A stretch of 64,000 bases of DNA from Mediterraneibacter catenae (lineage in GTDB: Bacteria; Bacillota; Clostridia; Lachnospirales; Lachnospiraceae). A program made the position numbers and the translations under genes. A model generated the notes under the pieces. The model searched no databases. It had not been told where the DNA came from and saw nothing but the letters and a program-made list of their open reading frames with translations. Shown piece after piece: positions 1-8,831 of the stretch. The stretch is taken from positions 62,001-126,000 of the forward strand of contig NZ_VMSO01000006.1 in NCBI RefSeq assembly GCF_008691045.1. The letters run 5' to 3'. Position 1 is the first letter of the stretch. Every line of letters begins with the position of its first letter.

Positions 1-1174
1 ACATTTCAAACAGCAGGATAATCCCTGTAATCGGTGCCCTTACAATAGCAGTAAAGAATCCGGCCATAGAGAGCAGCACAAAGTTATTGACATACACCGG
101 GTCAAGACCTAAGAATTCCGATGCTGTCATTGCAAACGCGCCGCCGATCAGCGCTCCCAGGATCAGCAGCGGGAAGAAAATACCGCCCGGTGCCCCAGAG
201 CCGAAACTAACGGCTGAAAACAGAAATTTCACTACAAAAGTCAGGATGACAAGCCCGAGCACCATTTCCCCGCCTGTAAGAGAAACGATCAGGTCCCCTC
301 CGCTCCCGAGTACAGAGGGCATTACAAGCCCCAAAACTCCCGCCGACAAAAATGCGATCACAAGTCTCGTCGTCTCGTTCAGCCACTTTGGTTTCTTATA
401 GAGCTCCTGCGCTTTTATCATGACTTTATTATAGAGAGTGCCCATAAGTCCAAGAAGTACTCCAAGGAGAAGCAGCAGCCAGTAATGATTCTGAGGAAGC
501 ACATGATCCAGCTTGAACTGGAATACAGGGTCAATTCCCATGATATAGGAACAGATATAGTCTGCCGTAACAGAGGATGTCATCACAGATACAAGAAGGC
601 TTACAGAAAACCCTTTATGGATTTCTTCCAAAGCAAACATCATCCCCGCAAGCGGTGCATGAAAAGCTGCCGCAAGTCCCGCGCTGGCTCCACACGTCAT
701 CAAATATCTCTCTTCTGTCTTTCCCCGATCCAGTAGTCTCGACACGCCCTGTCCTCCCATGGCTCCGAGCTGGATAGACGGGCCTTCCCTTCCAAGAGAA
801 AGGCCACCGAACAGACAGAGGAAACCTCCGATAAATTTTGCAGGAAGGACGCGTTTCCAATCCTGGGTAAGTTTTCCCAGTACCTCCCCTTCTACCTGAG
901 GGATGCCGCTCCCCGATATCATGGGTTCCCATTTTACCAGCCTGCCGACGACTACCGCCAGCAGAAGCAATACGACAAACCAGCCGATTATCCTGACAGG
1001 ATGACCTTTTATGTACCCCAATATCTCATTCAGCCACTGTCCTGCATAGGTAAGCGCGATCCGGTAAAACATCACGATCAGACCGGAAACCGCTCCTACG
1101 AGCAGTCCTTCCCCGATCAGGATGACCGGAAACCGCTGTGCTCTTTTCAGGGTGTGTGATGTATCTTTTTTCAT
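1..1174 (-). CDS. ClC-family chloride/proton transporter (3' end beyond the window)
   Basis: A membrane ClC protein that moves chloride or another halide, usually in exchange for protons. Reading from the ATG at 1174, which has AGGAGGTG just upstream, 391 codons stay open to the window edge, so the C terminus is missing. The family signatures are visible: GSGIPQVEG at residues 88-96, GREGP at 128-132 with the external gating glutamate, a double glutamate near 183 where antiporters keep the internal proton glutamate, and GSGAPGGIFFP at about 326-335. Many hydrophobic helices are present. It starts 30 bases after lrgB on the same strand and is probably cotranscribed with lrgAB. The transporter subtype (channel, antiporter or fluoride type) cannot be settled, but the residues favour an H+/Cl- antiporter. 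Confidence 0.93.
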   Translation of the reverse strand, partial: MKKDTSHTLKRAQRFPVILIGEGLLVGAVSGLIVMFYRIALTYAGQWLNEILGYIKGHPVRIIGWFVVLLLLAVVVGRLVKWEPMISGSGIPQVEGEVLGKLTQDWKRVLPAKFIGGFLCLFGGLSLGREGPSIQLGAMGGQGVSRLLDRGKTEERYLMTCGASAGLAAAFHAPLAGMMFALEEIHKGFSVSLLVSVMTSSVTADYICSYIMGIDPVFQFKLDHVLPQNHYWLLLLLGVLLGLMGTLYNKVMIKAQELYKKPKWLNETTRLVIAFLSAGVLGLVMPSVLGSGGDLIVSLTGGEMVLGLVILTFVVKFLFSAVSFGSGAPGGIFFPLLILGALIGGAFAMTASEFLGLDPVYVNNFVLLSMAGFFTAIVRAPITGIILLFEM

Positions 1175-1203
1175 CTTCCCCACCTCCTCATATCACATGA
1201 TAT

Positions 1204-1884
1204 CTAAAGGACTGCCATCGAGAACAGCACGGTAATGATCCCGCAGATTCCGATCGCAAGACCGCTCATAGCGCCCTCTATTTCTCCCAGTTCGATTGCT
1301 TTTGACGTTCCCACCGCATGGCTGGACGCCCCAATCGCAAGACCTGCCGCTACCGGATCAGACACGCGGAACAGCCGGATAAGCAACGGTGCGAAGATCC
1401 CTCCCAGGATCCCCGTAAATATCACAGCCACAACTGTGATCGGCACCATGCCGCCCGCCGGCTCCGCGATACTGACTGCAATCGGTGTGGTCACGGATTT
1501 CGGCAGGAGCGATACAGTCAGGCTCTCGTCCAGTCCGAACATCCGGCATAACAAATACACGCTGCCCATAGACGCGGCAGATCCTGCGGCACATCCGATC
1601 AGAATCGGAAACCAGTACTGTTTCAGAATCTGCAGTTTTGTGTACACCGCCACTGCCAGACATGCTGTGGCCGGAGCAAGAAACATATTGATGATCTCAC
1701 CGCCTTTATTATAGGACTCGTATGGTATCCGGAAGATCAGCAGGACTGCTGAGACCAGAACAATAGCAATGATCAGTGGATTGCAAAACGGCGTTTTGAA
1801 TTTCTGATTCAGTTTAACCCCAATTCCGAAGGCGATCACACTTAAGCTCACACCGAAATAGGGGGATGCAAATATTTCATTCAT
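1204..1884 (-). CDS. lrgB: LrgB/CidB-family antiholin-like membrane protein
   Basis: A 226-residue membrane protein of the LrgB family, which together with LrgA modulates murein hydrolase activity and, in some bacteria, exports small carboxylates across the inner membrane. Most of the protein is hydrophobic, with a glycine- and alanine-rich second half (SSHAVGTSKAIELGE near residue 190) that is typical of the family. Length matches the family norm. The ATG lies inside the end of lrgA (8-base overlap) and its ribosome site AAAGGAGA is inside lrgA, so the two genes are translationally coupled. The next gene downstream is a ClC transporter. Confidence 0.92.
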   Translation of the reverse strand: MNEIFASPYFGVSLSVIAFGIGVKLNQKFKTPFCNPLIIAIVLVSAVLLIFRIPYESYNKGGEIINMFLAPATACLAVAVYTKLQILKQYWFPILIGCAAGSAASMGSVYLLCRMFGLDESLTVSLLPKSVTTPIAVSIAEPAGGMVPITVVAVIFTGILGGIFAPLLIRLFRVSDPVAAGLAIGASSHAVGTSKAIELGEIEGAMSGLAIGICGIITVLFSMAVL

Positions 1885-2254
1885 TGCCCGTTCTCCTTTC
1901 TCTTAATCGGCTCAAAAGCCGGACCGTCAGCTTCACACTCCAAGCTGTCACAGCGAAGGTCACTACCGTGGAAATAACACAGACAGCCACCAGCTGCAGC
2001 CATGCACTCTTGAGCACATCGAAATAATTAATGATGCTCACTCCGGCTGGCACAAAGAAAAACGCCATGTTTTCCAGCAGAAAATCTGCCTTCTCCTGGA
2101 TATGTTCAATCTTCAAAACGCCTGTGAGGAGGCAGATAAATAACAGGATCATACCGATGACACTGGCAGGAAATGAAAAAGGCAGCGCTTTCTCCACCAG
2201 GATACTCAGCCAGCACACCGTGAAAATAATCCCAATCTGTCTGATGATCTTCAT
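1877..2254 (-). CDS. lrgA: LrgA/CidA-family holin-like protein
   Basis: A 125-residue integral membrane protein with four predicted hydrophobic segments, matching the LrgA/CidA holin-like family in length and order of helices. It contains the family pattern FPASVIGMILLF at roughly residues 28-39. It is the partner of LrgB, whose start codon overlaps its last codons. Members influence autolysis, or the transport of pyruvate-like metabolites in Bacillus. It appears to be the first gene of an lrgA-lrgB-clc unit. No clear promoter was found on this strand in the short region shared with aroF. Confidence 0.92.
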   Translation of the reverse strand: MKIIRQIGIIFTVCWLSILVEKALPFSFPASVIGMILLFICLLTGVLKIEHIQEKADFLLENMAFFFVPAGVSIINYFDVLKSAWLQLVAVCVISTVVTFAVTAWSVKLTVRLLSRLRERRTGNE

Positions 2255-2290
2255 ACTTATTGATTCCCTTTCTACATTTTAGGAAAATGA

Positions 2291-2319
2291 TTGACATTCT
2301 TATTCCTATGTTTTATGAT
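2291..2319 (+). promoter_or_regulatory. Sigma-A promoter for aroF
   Basis: TTGACA at 2291-2296, a 17-base spacer and TATGAT at 2314-2319 give a near-consensus promoter. It implies an mRNA leader of about 165 bases before the aroF start. That leader shows no T-box or other leader motif that I recognise. Confidence 0.8.
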
Positions 2320-2491
2320 ACTATTGGTTTCGCGCTTTAAACAACTAAAATTTTACAGTGCGAAGTTGCCATTGGAAATTGTGACAGTTCACCCCGCTCT
2401 ATTCACAAAACTGCACTGACAGACTAACTGCGGTCAAACTGTTTATCAAAAATACTTTTCTATTATAAATGAAAATGGAGGAAAAGCAAGA

Positions 2492-3505
2492 ATGATTATC
2501 GTATTAAAACCACATACATCGGAAGAAAATATAAACCGTGTCGAAAATCTGGTCAAAACCCGTGGGCTGGATACTCATATTGTCCGCGGTACCGAGATGA
2601 CAATCATCGGCTGTATCGGTGATACTACACTGATCGACCCCCGTCTCTTTGAGGTAGACAGCTCAGTAGATAAAGTCATGCATGTACAGGAGCCGTACAA
2701 ACTTGCCAACCGCGCATTTCACCCGGAAGATTCCGTTGTAGACGTCTCCGGAGTCAAATTCGGCGGAGGACATCTTGGCCTGATTGCAGGTCCCTGCTCT
2801 GTAGAATCCTTTGAGCAGGTACTTGAAGTGGCAAGAGCAGTCAAGGCATCCGGCGCCACTATGCTGCGCGGCGGTGCATTCAAACCGCGCACCAGCCCGT
2901 ATTCTTTCCAGGGGCTCGGTCTTGAAGGGCTTGATATTCTCTGCGCAGTCAGGGACGAGGTCGGACTTCCCATTGTCACGGAACTGATGTCGCCGCAGTA
3001 TCTGGATGTTTTTAATGAAAAGGTAGATCTGATTCAGATCGGTGCCCGCAATATGCAGAATTTTGATCTGCTCAAACAGCTTGGACAGATTGATCGCCCA
3101 ATCCTTTTAAAACGCGGGCTGAACGCGACATACGAGGAATGGATCATGTCGGCTGAATATATCATGGCATCAGGAAATGAGAACGTTATCCTCTGCGAGA
3201 GAGGCATCCGAACATTTGAGACATTTACCCGAAATACACTGGATCTCCAGAGTATCCCTGTGCTCCGCAAGAAGACCCATCTTCCGGTCGTAGTTGACCC
3301 AAGCCACGCCGGTGGAAAATGGTGGCTCGTAGAGCCGATGGCAAAGGCGGCAGTAGCAGCAGGAGCAGACGGACTTATGATTGAAGTCCACAATAATCCG
3401 GAATGCGCATTATGCGATGGAGCGCAGTCACTGAAACCCGATAAATATGATACACTGCTTCAGCAGGTAAAACAGATTGCAGAAGTTGTCGGAAAAGTTC
3501 TTTAA
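2492..3505 (+). CDS. aroF: 3-deoxy-7-phosphoheptulonate synthase (DAHP synthase)
   Basis: Condenses phosphoenolpyruvate with erythrose 4-phosphate, the first step of the shikimate pathway to aromatic amino acids; cytoplasmic. The 337-residue protein has the short N-terminal ferredoxin-like domain (about 1-70) of the Thermotoga/Bacillus class, which serves as the feedback-regulatory domain in relatives. The TIM barrel follows, with GPCSVES at 100-106, RGGAFKPRTSPYSFQG near 126 and DPSHAGGKW near 270, which carry PEP- and metal-binding residues. GGAGG sits upstream of the ATG. The next gene is aroB, the second enzyme of the same pathway, separated only by a REP-like palindrome. Confidence 0.97.
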   Translation: MIIVLKPHTSEENINRVENLVKTRGLDTHIVRGTEMTIIGCIGDTTLIDPRLFEVDSSVDKVMHVQEPYKLANRAFHPEDSVVDVSGVKFGGGHLGLIAGPCSVESFEQVLEVARAVKASGATMLRGGAFKPRTSPYSFQGLGLEGLDILCAVRDEVGLPIVTELMSPQYLDVFNEKVDLIQIGARNMQNFDLLKQLGQIDRPILLKRGLNATYEEWIMSAEYIMASGNENVILCERGIRTFETFTRNTLDLQSIPVLRKKTHLPVVVDPSHAGGKWWLVEPMAKAAVAAGADGLMIEVHNNPECALCDGAQSLKPDKYDTLLQQVKQIAEVVGKVL

Positions 3506-3576
3506 TTGATTCGGGGACGTAGTCAAATTAAATTTGACTACGTCCCCGAATCAAAACTGATCTGTCCCCGAATCAA
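3506..3576. repeat. REP-like palindrome, copy 1
   Basis: A perfect inverted repeat with 24-base arms (3506-3529 and 3531-3554) built on GGGGACGTAGT and ACTACGTCCCC. An extra partial arm, CTGTCCCCGAATCAA, follows at 3562-3576. It lies between aroF and aroB. The core matches a second copy at 9751-9800, so this is a dispersed element rather than only a terminator. Confidence 0.8.
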
Positions 3577-3604
3577 ACAATTGTGTTTATAGGAGAAACT
3601 TTCT

Positions 3605-4687
3605 ATGAAATTAACAGTTAATTTAAAAGAAAATTCATATCCAATCTATATCGAAAACGGTATCCTTACAAAATCCGGAGAGTATATTTCCCGGATTTTC
3701 AACGGACAAAAGATTATGGTCATCTCGGATGACAACGTATTTCCGTTGTACGGACAGAAAATAACAGACTCTCTGACATCCGCAGCAGGCCACAACTATG
3801 AGTGTCATTCCCTGGTTCTCCCGCACGGTGAGCCGACAAAGAATTTTCAGTCTTTACCGAAAATTTATGAAGCTATGCTGGAGGCAAAACTTACAAGAAG
3901 TGATCTGGTCATTGCTCTGGGCGGAGGTGTGATAGGCGACCTTGCCGGTTTTGCGGCGTCAAGTTACCTGCGCGGCATCAAGCTGGTCCAGATTCCGACT
4001 TCCCTGCTGGCTCAGGTCGACTCTTCTGTGGGCGGCAAGGTTGCTGTAGATCTGCCACAGGGTAAAAATCTTGTCGGAGCATTTTATCAGCCGAAAATGG
4101 TACTTATAGATCCGGAAGTCCTTGACACGCTCCCTGACCACTTTATAAAGGACGGTATGGGGGAGGTTATCAAATACGGATGTATCAAGGATTCTAATCT
4201 CTTTTGCAGACTTTGCTCCCACAGTTCTTTCGAGGATTTAAAACCGGAACTGCCCGAAATCATTGCCCGTTGCGTGGATATCAAAAGGATAGTCGTGGAG
4301 GAAGATCAGTTTGACACAGGTGAACGTATGCTTCTAAACTTCGGTCATACTCTTGCCCACACAATCGAACAGTACTACAATTATGAGCGTGAAAGCCACG
4401 GAGAAGCTGTGGGCATCGGAATGTATCAGATCACCAGGATGGCTGAAGAGAAAAAACTCACCGCGCCAGGCTGCGCAGACAGAATACAGCAAGCGCTCAA
4501 AATATATGGTCTTCCGTCTTCCTGCGGTCTCCCGGTCAGTGCCCTGACTGAAGCCATTTCTCTGGACAAAAAGAATCTGAACGGGCATCTGAATGTAGTC
4601 CTGTTAAAAGAAATCGGCAACAGCTATGTATATCCGACTGATATTTCATTCTTCGGATTCTCCGAAAACGGACAGGAAAATATCTGA
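3605..4687 (+). CDS. aroB: 3-dehydroquinate synthase
   Basis: Converts DAHP to 3-dehydroquinate, the second shikimate step, using NAD and a divalent metal. The 360-residue length is normal. The NAD-binding GGGVIGDLAGF lies at about 106-116, followed by PTSLLAQVDSSVGGK near 131-145, and the metal-binding histidine motif GHTLAHTIE near 248. A good AGGAGA site precedes the ATG by eight bases. It follows aroF by 99 bases, most of which is the REP-like palindrome. A strong terminator follows the stop. Confidence 0.97.
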   Translation: MKLTVNLKENSYPIYIENGILTKSGEYISRIFNGQKIMVISDDNVFPLYGQKITDSLTSAAGHNYECHSLVLPHGEPTKNFQSLPKIYEAMLEAKLTRSDLVIALGGGVIGDLAGFAASSYLRGIKLVQIPTSLLAQVDSSVGGKVAVDLPQGKNLVGAFYQPKMVLIDPEVLDTLPDHFIKDGMGEVIKYGCIKDSNLFCRLCSHSSFEDLKPELPEIIARCVDIKRIVVEEDQFDTGERMLLNFGHTLAHTIEQYYNYERESHGEAVGIGMYQITRMAEEKKLTAPGCADRIQQALKIYGLPSSCGLPVSALTEAISLDKKNLNGHLNVVLLKEIGNSYVYPTDISFFGFSENGQENI

Positions 4688-4694
4688 CTGATAC

Positions 4695-4738
4695 AAAGAC
4701 GGATCTGCCACGACTGCGGCAGATCCGTCTTTTCTTTT
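4695..4738. terminator. Bidirectional terminator between aroB and the molybdenum hydroxylase operon
   Basis: A perfect GC-rich hairpin, AAGACGGATCTGCC paired with GGCAGATCCGTCTT, is followed by TTCTTTTT on the plus strand. It lies between two convergent genes and may serve both. Confidence 0.88.
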
Positions 4739-7059
4739 TATTCTGAACATTTTTCTATTTCCTGCATTCCCCTGTATACCTTTTCCGCTGTCATCGGAAG
4801 TTCTCTTATGATTACTCCCACTGCGTTCTGTATAGCATTGGAGATTGCCGGCGATGGTGTATTGATAACAATCTCACCGATGGACTTCGCTCCGAACGGG
4901 CCTGTTGGCTCGTAGCTGCTCTCAAATTCCACACGGATTGTTCCCACATCGAGACGGCTCGGGATCTTGTACTGCATAAAGGAGTTGCTGTAATTCTTTC
5001 CTTTTGCGTTATACACTACATCCTCGAAAAGCGCCATGCCGATTCCCTGCGCGATACCGCCCTCTGTCTGCACACGCGCCAGACTCGGATTCACCACGGT
5101 TCCACAGTCCACAACAGCCGCATAATCGACCATCTCAACTACTCCGGTCTCCTTGTCAATCTCCACCTCGGCAATTCCCGCCATAAACGGCGGCGGCGAT
5201 GTTGGAGAGGAGAACGCCTCGCTTGCGGAGAGCGCCTCGTTATTAAAGCACATTACTTTATTGCCGATATCTTTTCTGGAGATGGATTCTCCGGTCTTTA
5301 AGTTAACCACACTCTTTCCGTCAAATTCCACATCTTCTACAGAACATCCGAGATACTCTGCTCCTCTCTCGCACATTTTCCTGATCAGAGTCTCGCAGGT
5401 GCGGACCACTGCCATTCCGGTCACATATGTTGTGCTGGAGGCATAGGAGCCACAATCATAGGGCGAGATATCCGTATCAACCCCGTGGACAATGATATCT
5501 TTCATGTCACAGTCCAGACACTCTGCCGCCATCTGGGACAAAATCGTGTCACATCCGGTTCCCATGTCGGTAGCTCCGATCATCAGGCTGTAGAATCCGT
5601 CATCATTTACCTTGATCGCAACAGATCCCGTGTCGACGCCTGAGATCCCCGAACCCTGCATTGCCATGGCAACACCGACTCCGCGTACTTTTCCATTTCC
5701 CATGTCGCGATACGGGTATTTCTCATCCCATCCGATCATCTCTTTTGCGCGGGCAAGACACCGGTCAAGGGCACAGCTCTTAGCAGTCTCCCCATAATAT
5801 GCCGGCATGATCTGTCCTTCCCGTACTAGATTCTTTTCTCTTAAGACGGTCGGGTCCATACCCAGCACCTGTGCCAGCTCGTTAACCGCCGACTCTACAG
5901 CAAAGATTCCCTGGGTAGCGCCGTAGCCACGGTAGGCACCGGCAGACATGACGTTCGTATACACTACATCATAAGTAAACCGGAATGCCTCCGCCTGCCC
6001 GTAAAGTGGAATCGATTTGTGGCCGGAAAGCCCTACTGTAGTCGGGCCATGCTCACCGAAAGCACCTGTGTTGGACAGTGTATGGAGGTCAATTCCTCTG
6101 ATGTGACCGTCTTTATCCGCACCGAGACGGACATGCATCTCCATCTCATGACGCGGTGAGGACGCGATCAGCGATTCCTCCCTCGTATAAATGATCTTCG
6201 CAGGTTTTCCCGTCTTCCATGTAACAATCGCCGGGTACACTTCGGATACGGAGGTCTGTTTTGCTCCGAATCCTCCGCCGATACGCGGTTTGATGACACG
6301 CACTTTACTCTTTGGAATATCCAGTGCATTTGCAAGGATTCGTCTGATATGGAACGGAACCTGAGTGGATGATACCACGTTCAGTCTTCCGTACGTATCC
6401 AGATAGGTGTAGGTGCGGAACGTCTCCATCATAGCCTGCTGGTTCGCCTTTGTGTGATACACTCTGTCGATTACGTAGTCACAGTCAGCGAGTACCGCCT
6501 CGATATCTCCGCTCCCGCTCTCTTCATGGGCGCAGAGGTTTCTCTTATTATCCGCTCCTACCGGACAGAGACTTTTCCAGTTGTCCTCCGGATGTACAAG
6601 GATCGGATTATCCTTCGCTTTTCTAAAATCAAGCACCGGCTCCAATACCTCATACTTGATCTTGATCAGTTTCATTGCCTTTTTGACTGCTTCCTCGGAA
6701 GTGCCGGCCACAATAGCCGCCGCATCCCCCACAAAACGCATCCTCTGATCCAGGATCAGGCGATCGTATGGACTCGGTTCAGGATAGGTCTGTCCTGCCA
6801 TTGTAAAACGCTTGTCCGGACAGTCCTTGTAGGTGAGGATGCACTCGATCCCCGGCACCGCCTCGGCTCTTGTTGTGTTGATGTCTTTGATCAGGGCATG
6901 GGCGTGCGGACTCCTTATGATCTTCACGATCAGACAGTCTGAGGGTGCAAGGTCATTCGTATAGACCGCTTTTCCGGTCACCAGTGCTTCAGAGTCCACT
7001 TTCGGGACAGCCTGATTTACGACACGCATATTTGACGCATTTTCACCTGTCATACTCAT
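4738..7059 (-). CDS. xdhA: Xanthine dehydrogenase-type molybdenum hydroxylase, large catalytic subunit
   Basis: Molybdopterin-binding subunit of a xanthine dehydrogenase family enzyme, which hydroxylates purines or other heteroaromatics. From the ATG at 7059 it is 773 residues. That start overlaps the 2Fe-2S subunit stop (ATGA) and has AGGAGG upstream; an open upstream extension has no ribosome site. The N-terminal a/b hammerhead domain begins at DSEALVTGKAVYTND. The family motif GGGFGAKQ and the stretch AYRGYGATQGIFAVES are present, and SIGEIVINTPSPA near the C terminus carries the catalytic glutamate. It is the last gene of an FAD, 2Fe-2S, Mo-subunit operon. Substrate cannot be assigned. 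No molybdopterin synthesis genes are in the window. Confidence 0.93.
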   Translation of the reverse strand: MSMTGENASNMRVVNQAVPKVDSEALVTGKAVYTNDLAPSDCLIVKIIRSPHAHALIKDINTTRAEAVPGIECILTYKDCPDKRFTMAGQTYPEPSPYDRLILDQRMRFVGDAAAIVAGTSEEAVKKAMKLIKIKYEVLEPVLDFRKAKDNPILVHPEDNWKSLCPVGADNKRNLCAHEESGSGDIEAVLADCDYVIDRVYHTKANQQAMMETFRTYTYLDTYGRLNVVSSTQVPFHIRRILANALDIPKSKVRVIKPRIGGGFGAKQTSVSEVYPAIVTWKTGKPAKIIYTREESLIASSPRHEMEMHVRLGADKDGHIRGIDLHTLSNTGAFGEHGPTTVGLSGHKSIPLYGQAEAFRFTYDVVYTNVMSAGAYRGYGATQGIFAVESAVNELAQVLGMDPTVLREKNLVREGQIMPAYYGETAKSCALDRCLARAKEMIGWDEKYPYRDMGNGKVRGVGVAMAMQGSGISGVDTGSVAIKVNDDGFYSLMIGATDMGTGCDTILSQMAAECLDCDMKDIIVHGVDTDISPYDCGSYASSTTYVTGMAVVRTCETLIRKMCERGAEYLGCSVEDVEFDGKSVVNLKTGESISRKDIGNKVMCFNNEALSASEAFSSPTSPPPFMAGIAEVEIDKETGVVEMVDYAAVVDCGTVVNPSLARVQTEGGIAQGIGMALFEDVVYNAKGKNYSNSFMQYKIPSRLDVGTIRVEFESSYEPTGPFGAKSIGEIVINTPSPAISNAIQNAVGVIIRELPMTAEKVYRGMQEIEKCSE

Positions 7060-7535
7060 GCCAGCGCCTCCTTTCCGTCCTTTTCCTTCTGTGCAGCCAT
7101 ATATTTCTGTATCGCGCGTAACTGGCTCATATATCCGGTACACCGGCACAGATTACCGGCGAGATACTCTTTGATTTCCTCCAGATCCGGATCCTCAAGC
7201 TCTCTCTTCATCGCCAGTACGTTCATAATAAACCCGGGAGAACAGAACCCGCACTGCTCACCGCCTTCAGCAGCTAAGAATCTTCCGAACTCTGCAGCCT
7301 CTTCCTCCACGCCTTCCAGGGTCGTGATCTCATGACCGCCTACACTCGCGGCAAGTACGGAACAGGACAGTCTTGATTTTCCGTCGATCCAGACCGTGCA
7401 CAGGCCGCAGTTTGTCGTCTCACAGCCGCATTTCACACTCTTGCATCCGAGATCACGCAGCACGCCGAGCAGCACTGTGTCGGGACCGACCTCGGCAGTT
7501 ACCTGTTTTTTATTTAATGTAAACTGTATCTCCAT
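7056..7535 (-). CDS. xdhC: Molybdenum hydroxylase 2Fe-2S subunit
   Basis: Electron-transfer subunit of the molybdenum hydroxylase. Its 159 residues contain the plant-type ferredoxin cluster (CGCETTNCGLC near 36-46, with a further Cys near 58) and the second helical-domain cluster (CGFCSPGF near 95, CRCTGY near 130). This is the standard arrangement for the family. The ATG directly follows the stop of the FAD subunit, with GGAGG inside that gene. Its own TGA overlaps the start of the large subunit, so the three genes are translationally coupled. Confidence 0.94.
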   Translation of the reverse strand: MEIQFTLNKKQVTAEVGPDTVLLGVLRDLGCKSVKCGCETTNCGLCTVWIDGKSRLSCSVLAASVGGHEITTLEGVEEEAAEFGRFLAAEGGEQCGFCSPGFIMNVLAMKRELEDPDLEEIKEYLAGNLCRCTGYMSQLRAIQKYMAAQKEKDGKEALA

Positions 7536-8339
7536 CTATCTTCCCTCCGCCAGAATCGAAGCCATCTCACGCCGGATGAGCACCTCTGCCAGATGCTGCC
7601 TGTATTCGGCGCTGCCGCGCATATTTGAACCGTATGTGAATTCTGTTGCCGCCTGTTTTGCGTATTCTGCGATTATCTCCTCAGAAGCATCCGAGGGGAT
7701 TTCCCATTGCTTTTCAAGGAGCGCTGCTTTCATCGGTCTGGCTCCCACAGAGAAATACCATGTTTCCTGGCCGTGTACCATACCGGTCACCACCGAACAG
7801 GCGATCACAGGGAAATCCGTCTTCGTCTGACGGATGGATCCATAGCGGAATTTTCTCTTGCTCTTTCTTACAATAATCGACAAAAGGATATCTTTATCCG
7901 GTCTGCGGTTGACAAATTCGGACAGACGAATCGTGCCGCCGTCATAGAGCTCCACAAATGTATCCAGTGCAAGAAACGCCGTCAGAACATCAGAGAAGCC
8001 GAATCTGCCGTAAATGCTCCCGCCGATTGTCGCCTGATTGCGGAACTGGACGCCTACGATATGGCGGACACTCTCCGCGATCCCGTCTCCGTACAGCTCT
8101 TTTAACGCTTCACACTGTTCTATCTGTCTTAATGTGCACATCGCACCGATCTTGATCACGTTTCCTTCATCCTCGATCTGGTCAAGTCCCAGATCTGACA
8201 GGTCGATGATTGTCTTGACACGGGCATTTCCGAGGCGCATCCACATCATGCCGCCCATCACACGGCTGCTGCGCGCCTGGTTCAGCTCATACGCCTCTTC
8301 CAGCGTCTTAGGTTTTACATAATTACCAATTGTAATCAC
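7536..8339 (-). CDS. xdhB: Molybdenum hydroxylase FAD-binding subunit
   Basis: FAD subunit that passes electrons from the iron-sulfur subunit to NAD or another acceptor. I place the start at the GTG at 8339, seven bases after AAAGGAG, giving 267 residues that begin MITIGNYVKPKTLEEA; the open frame runs further upstream but without a ribosome site. The FAD-binding PCMH-type motif is seen as RVMGGMMWMRL near 25 and TIGGSIYGRFGFSD near 105. The C-terminal CO-dehydrogenase flavoprotein domain is shorter than usual but complete. First gene of the three-gene operon. Confidence 0.9.
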   Translation of the reverse strand: MITIGNYVKPKTLEEAYELNQARSSRVMGGMMWMRLGNARVKTIIDLSDLGLDQIEDEGNVIKIGAMCTLRQIEQCEALKELYGDGIAESVRHIVGVQFRNQATIGGSIYGRFGFSDVLTAFLALDTFVELYDGGTIRLSEFVNRRPDKDILLSIIVRKSKRKFRYGSIRQTKTDFPVIACSVVTGMVHGQETWYFSVGARPMKAALLEKQWEIPSDASEEIIAEYAKQAATEFTYGSNMRGSAEYRQHLAEVLIRREMASILAEGR

Positions 8340-8508
8340 AACGGCTCTCCTTTCTTCATCTGACTCAAGCAAGTCCTCTCTGCATTTAAAAATAGCGTAA
8401 AAAAAGTGCAAATGAAAATCGTAACAGTTCAGTCCACGTCATTCACACTCGAAGCCTTTGTATTTTAGCATGAACACAGAGAATTGTCAAAGGATAACGG
8501 CAAAACAG

Positions 8509-8537
8509 TTGACAGCATGTCTGCCTGGTGTTATGAT
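8509..8537 (+). promoter_or_regulatory. Sigma-A promoter for the lysine riboswitch-dapA unit
   Basis: TTGACA at 8509-8514, a 17-base spacer and TATGAT at 8532-8537. Transcription would begin about 10-15 bases before the riboswitch aptamer. Confidence 0.85.
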
Positions 8538-8556
8538 TTTTTTAAATATGAATGAA

Positions 8557-8772
8557 AGGCAGGATAGAGGTCGCATTTTTCAAGAGTATGATGGCGGATG
8601 TATCAGGAACAGTAGAACTCATCAGAAAGGGGAAGATGCCGAAGGGATAAGGTGCCTGAAGCTTTGTTCCTGGGCGTGTCGCGAACAGCGGCATGACTGT
8701 CATCGCAGGATGGAGAGCTATCTGATATACGATAAGTATATTTCGGGACGGCGCATCTTGCCGTTTCTTTTA
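8557..8772 (+). ncRNA. Lysine riboswitch (L box) with terminator
   Basis: The leader of dapA carries conserved lysine-riboswitch core pieces in order: AGGATAGAGGTCGC at 8561-8574, AAGAGTATG just after, GATGCCGAAGG near 8636, ACTGTCATCGCAGGATGGAGAGCTATCT near the 3' end (8695-8722). The closing helix P1 pairs GATAG (8563-8567) with CTATC (8718-8722). A terminator hairpin, ACGGC/GCCGT at 8748-8764, followed by TTCTTTTATT, lies between the aptamer and dapA. By the known mechanism, lysine binding would favour termination and lower dapA expression, which fits lysine biosynthesis control. The pairing is read by eye, not computed. Confidence 0.93.
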
Positions 8773-8831
8773 TTGTACAGCACATTTGATACTGAATTAT
8801 TTCATATCATTAATAAAAGGAGGAAAAAAGA

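Noticed and set aside
2320-2491. T-box or aromatic amino acid leader before aroF
   Set aside because: No T-box core (such as GGGTGGNACC), no run of aromatic codons and no terminator were seen.
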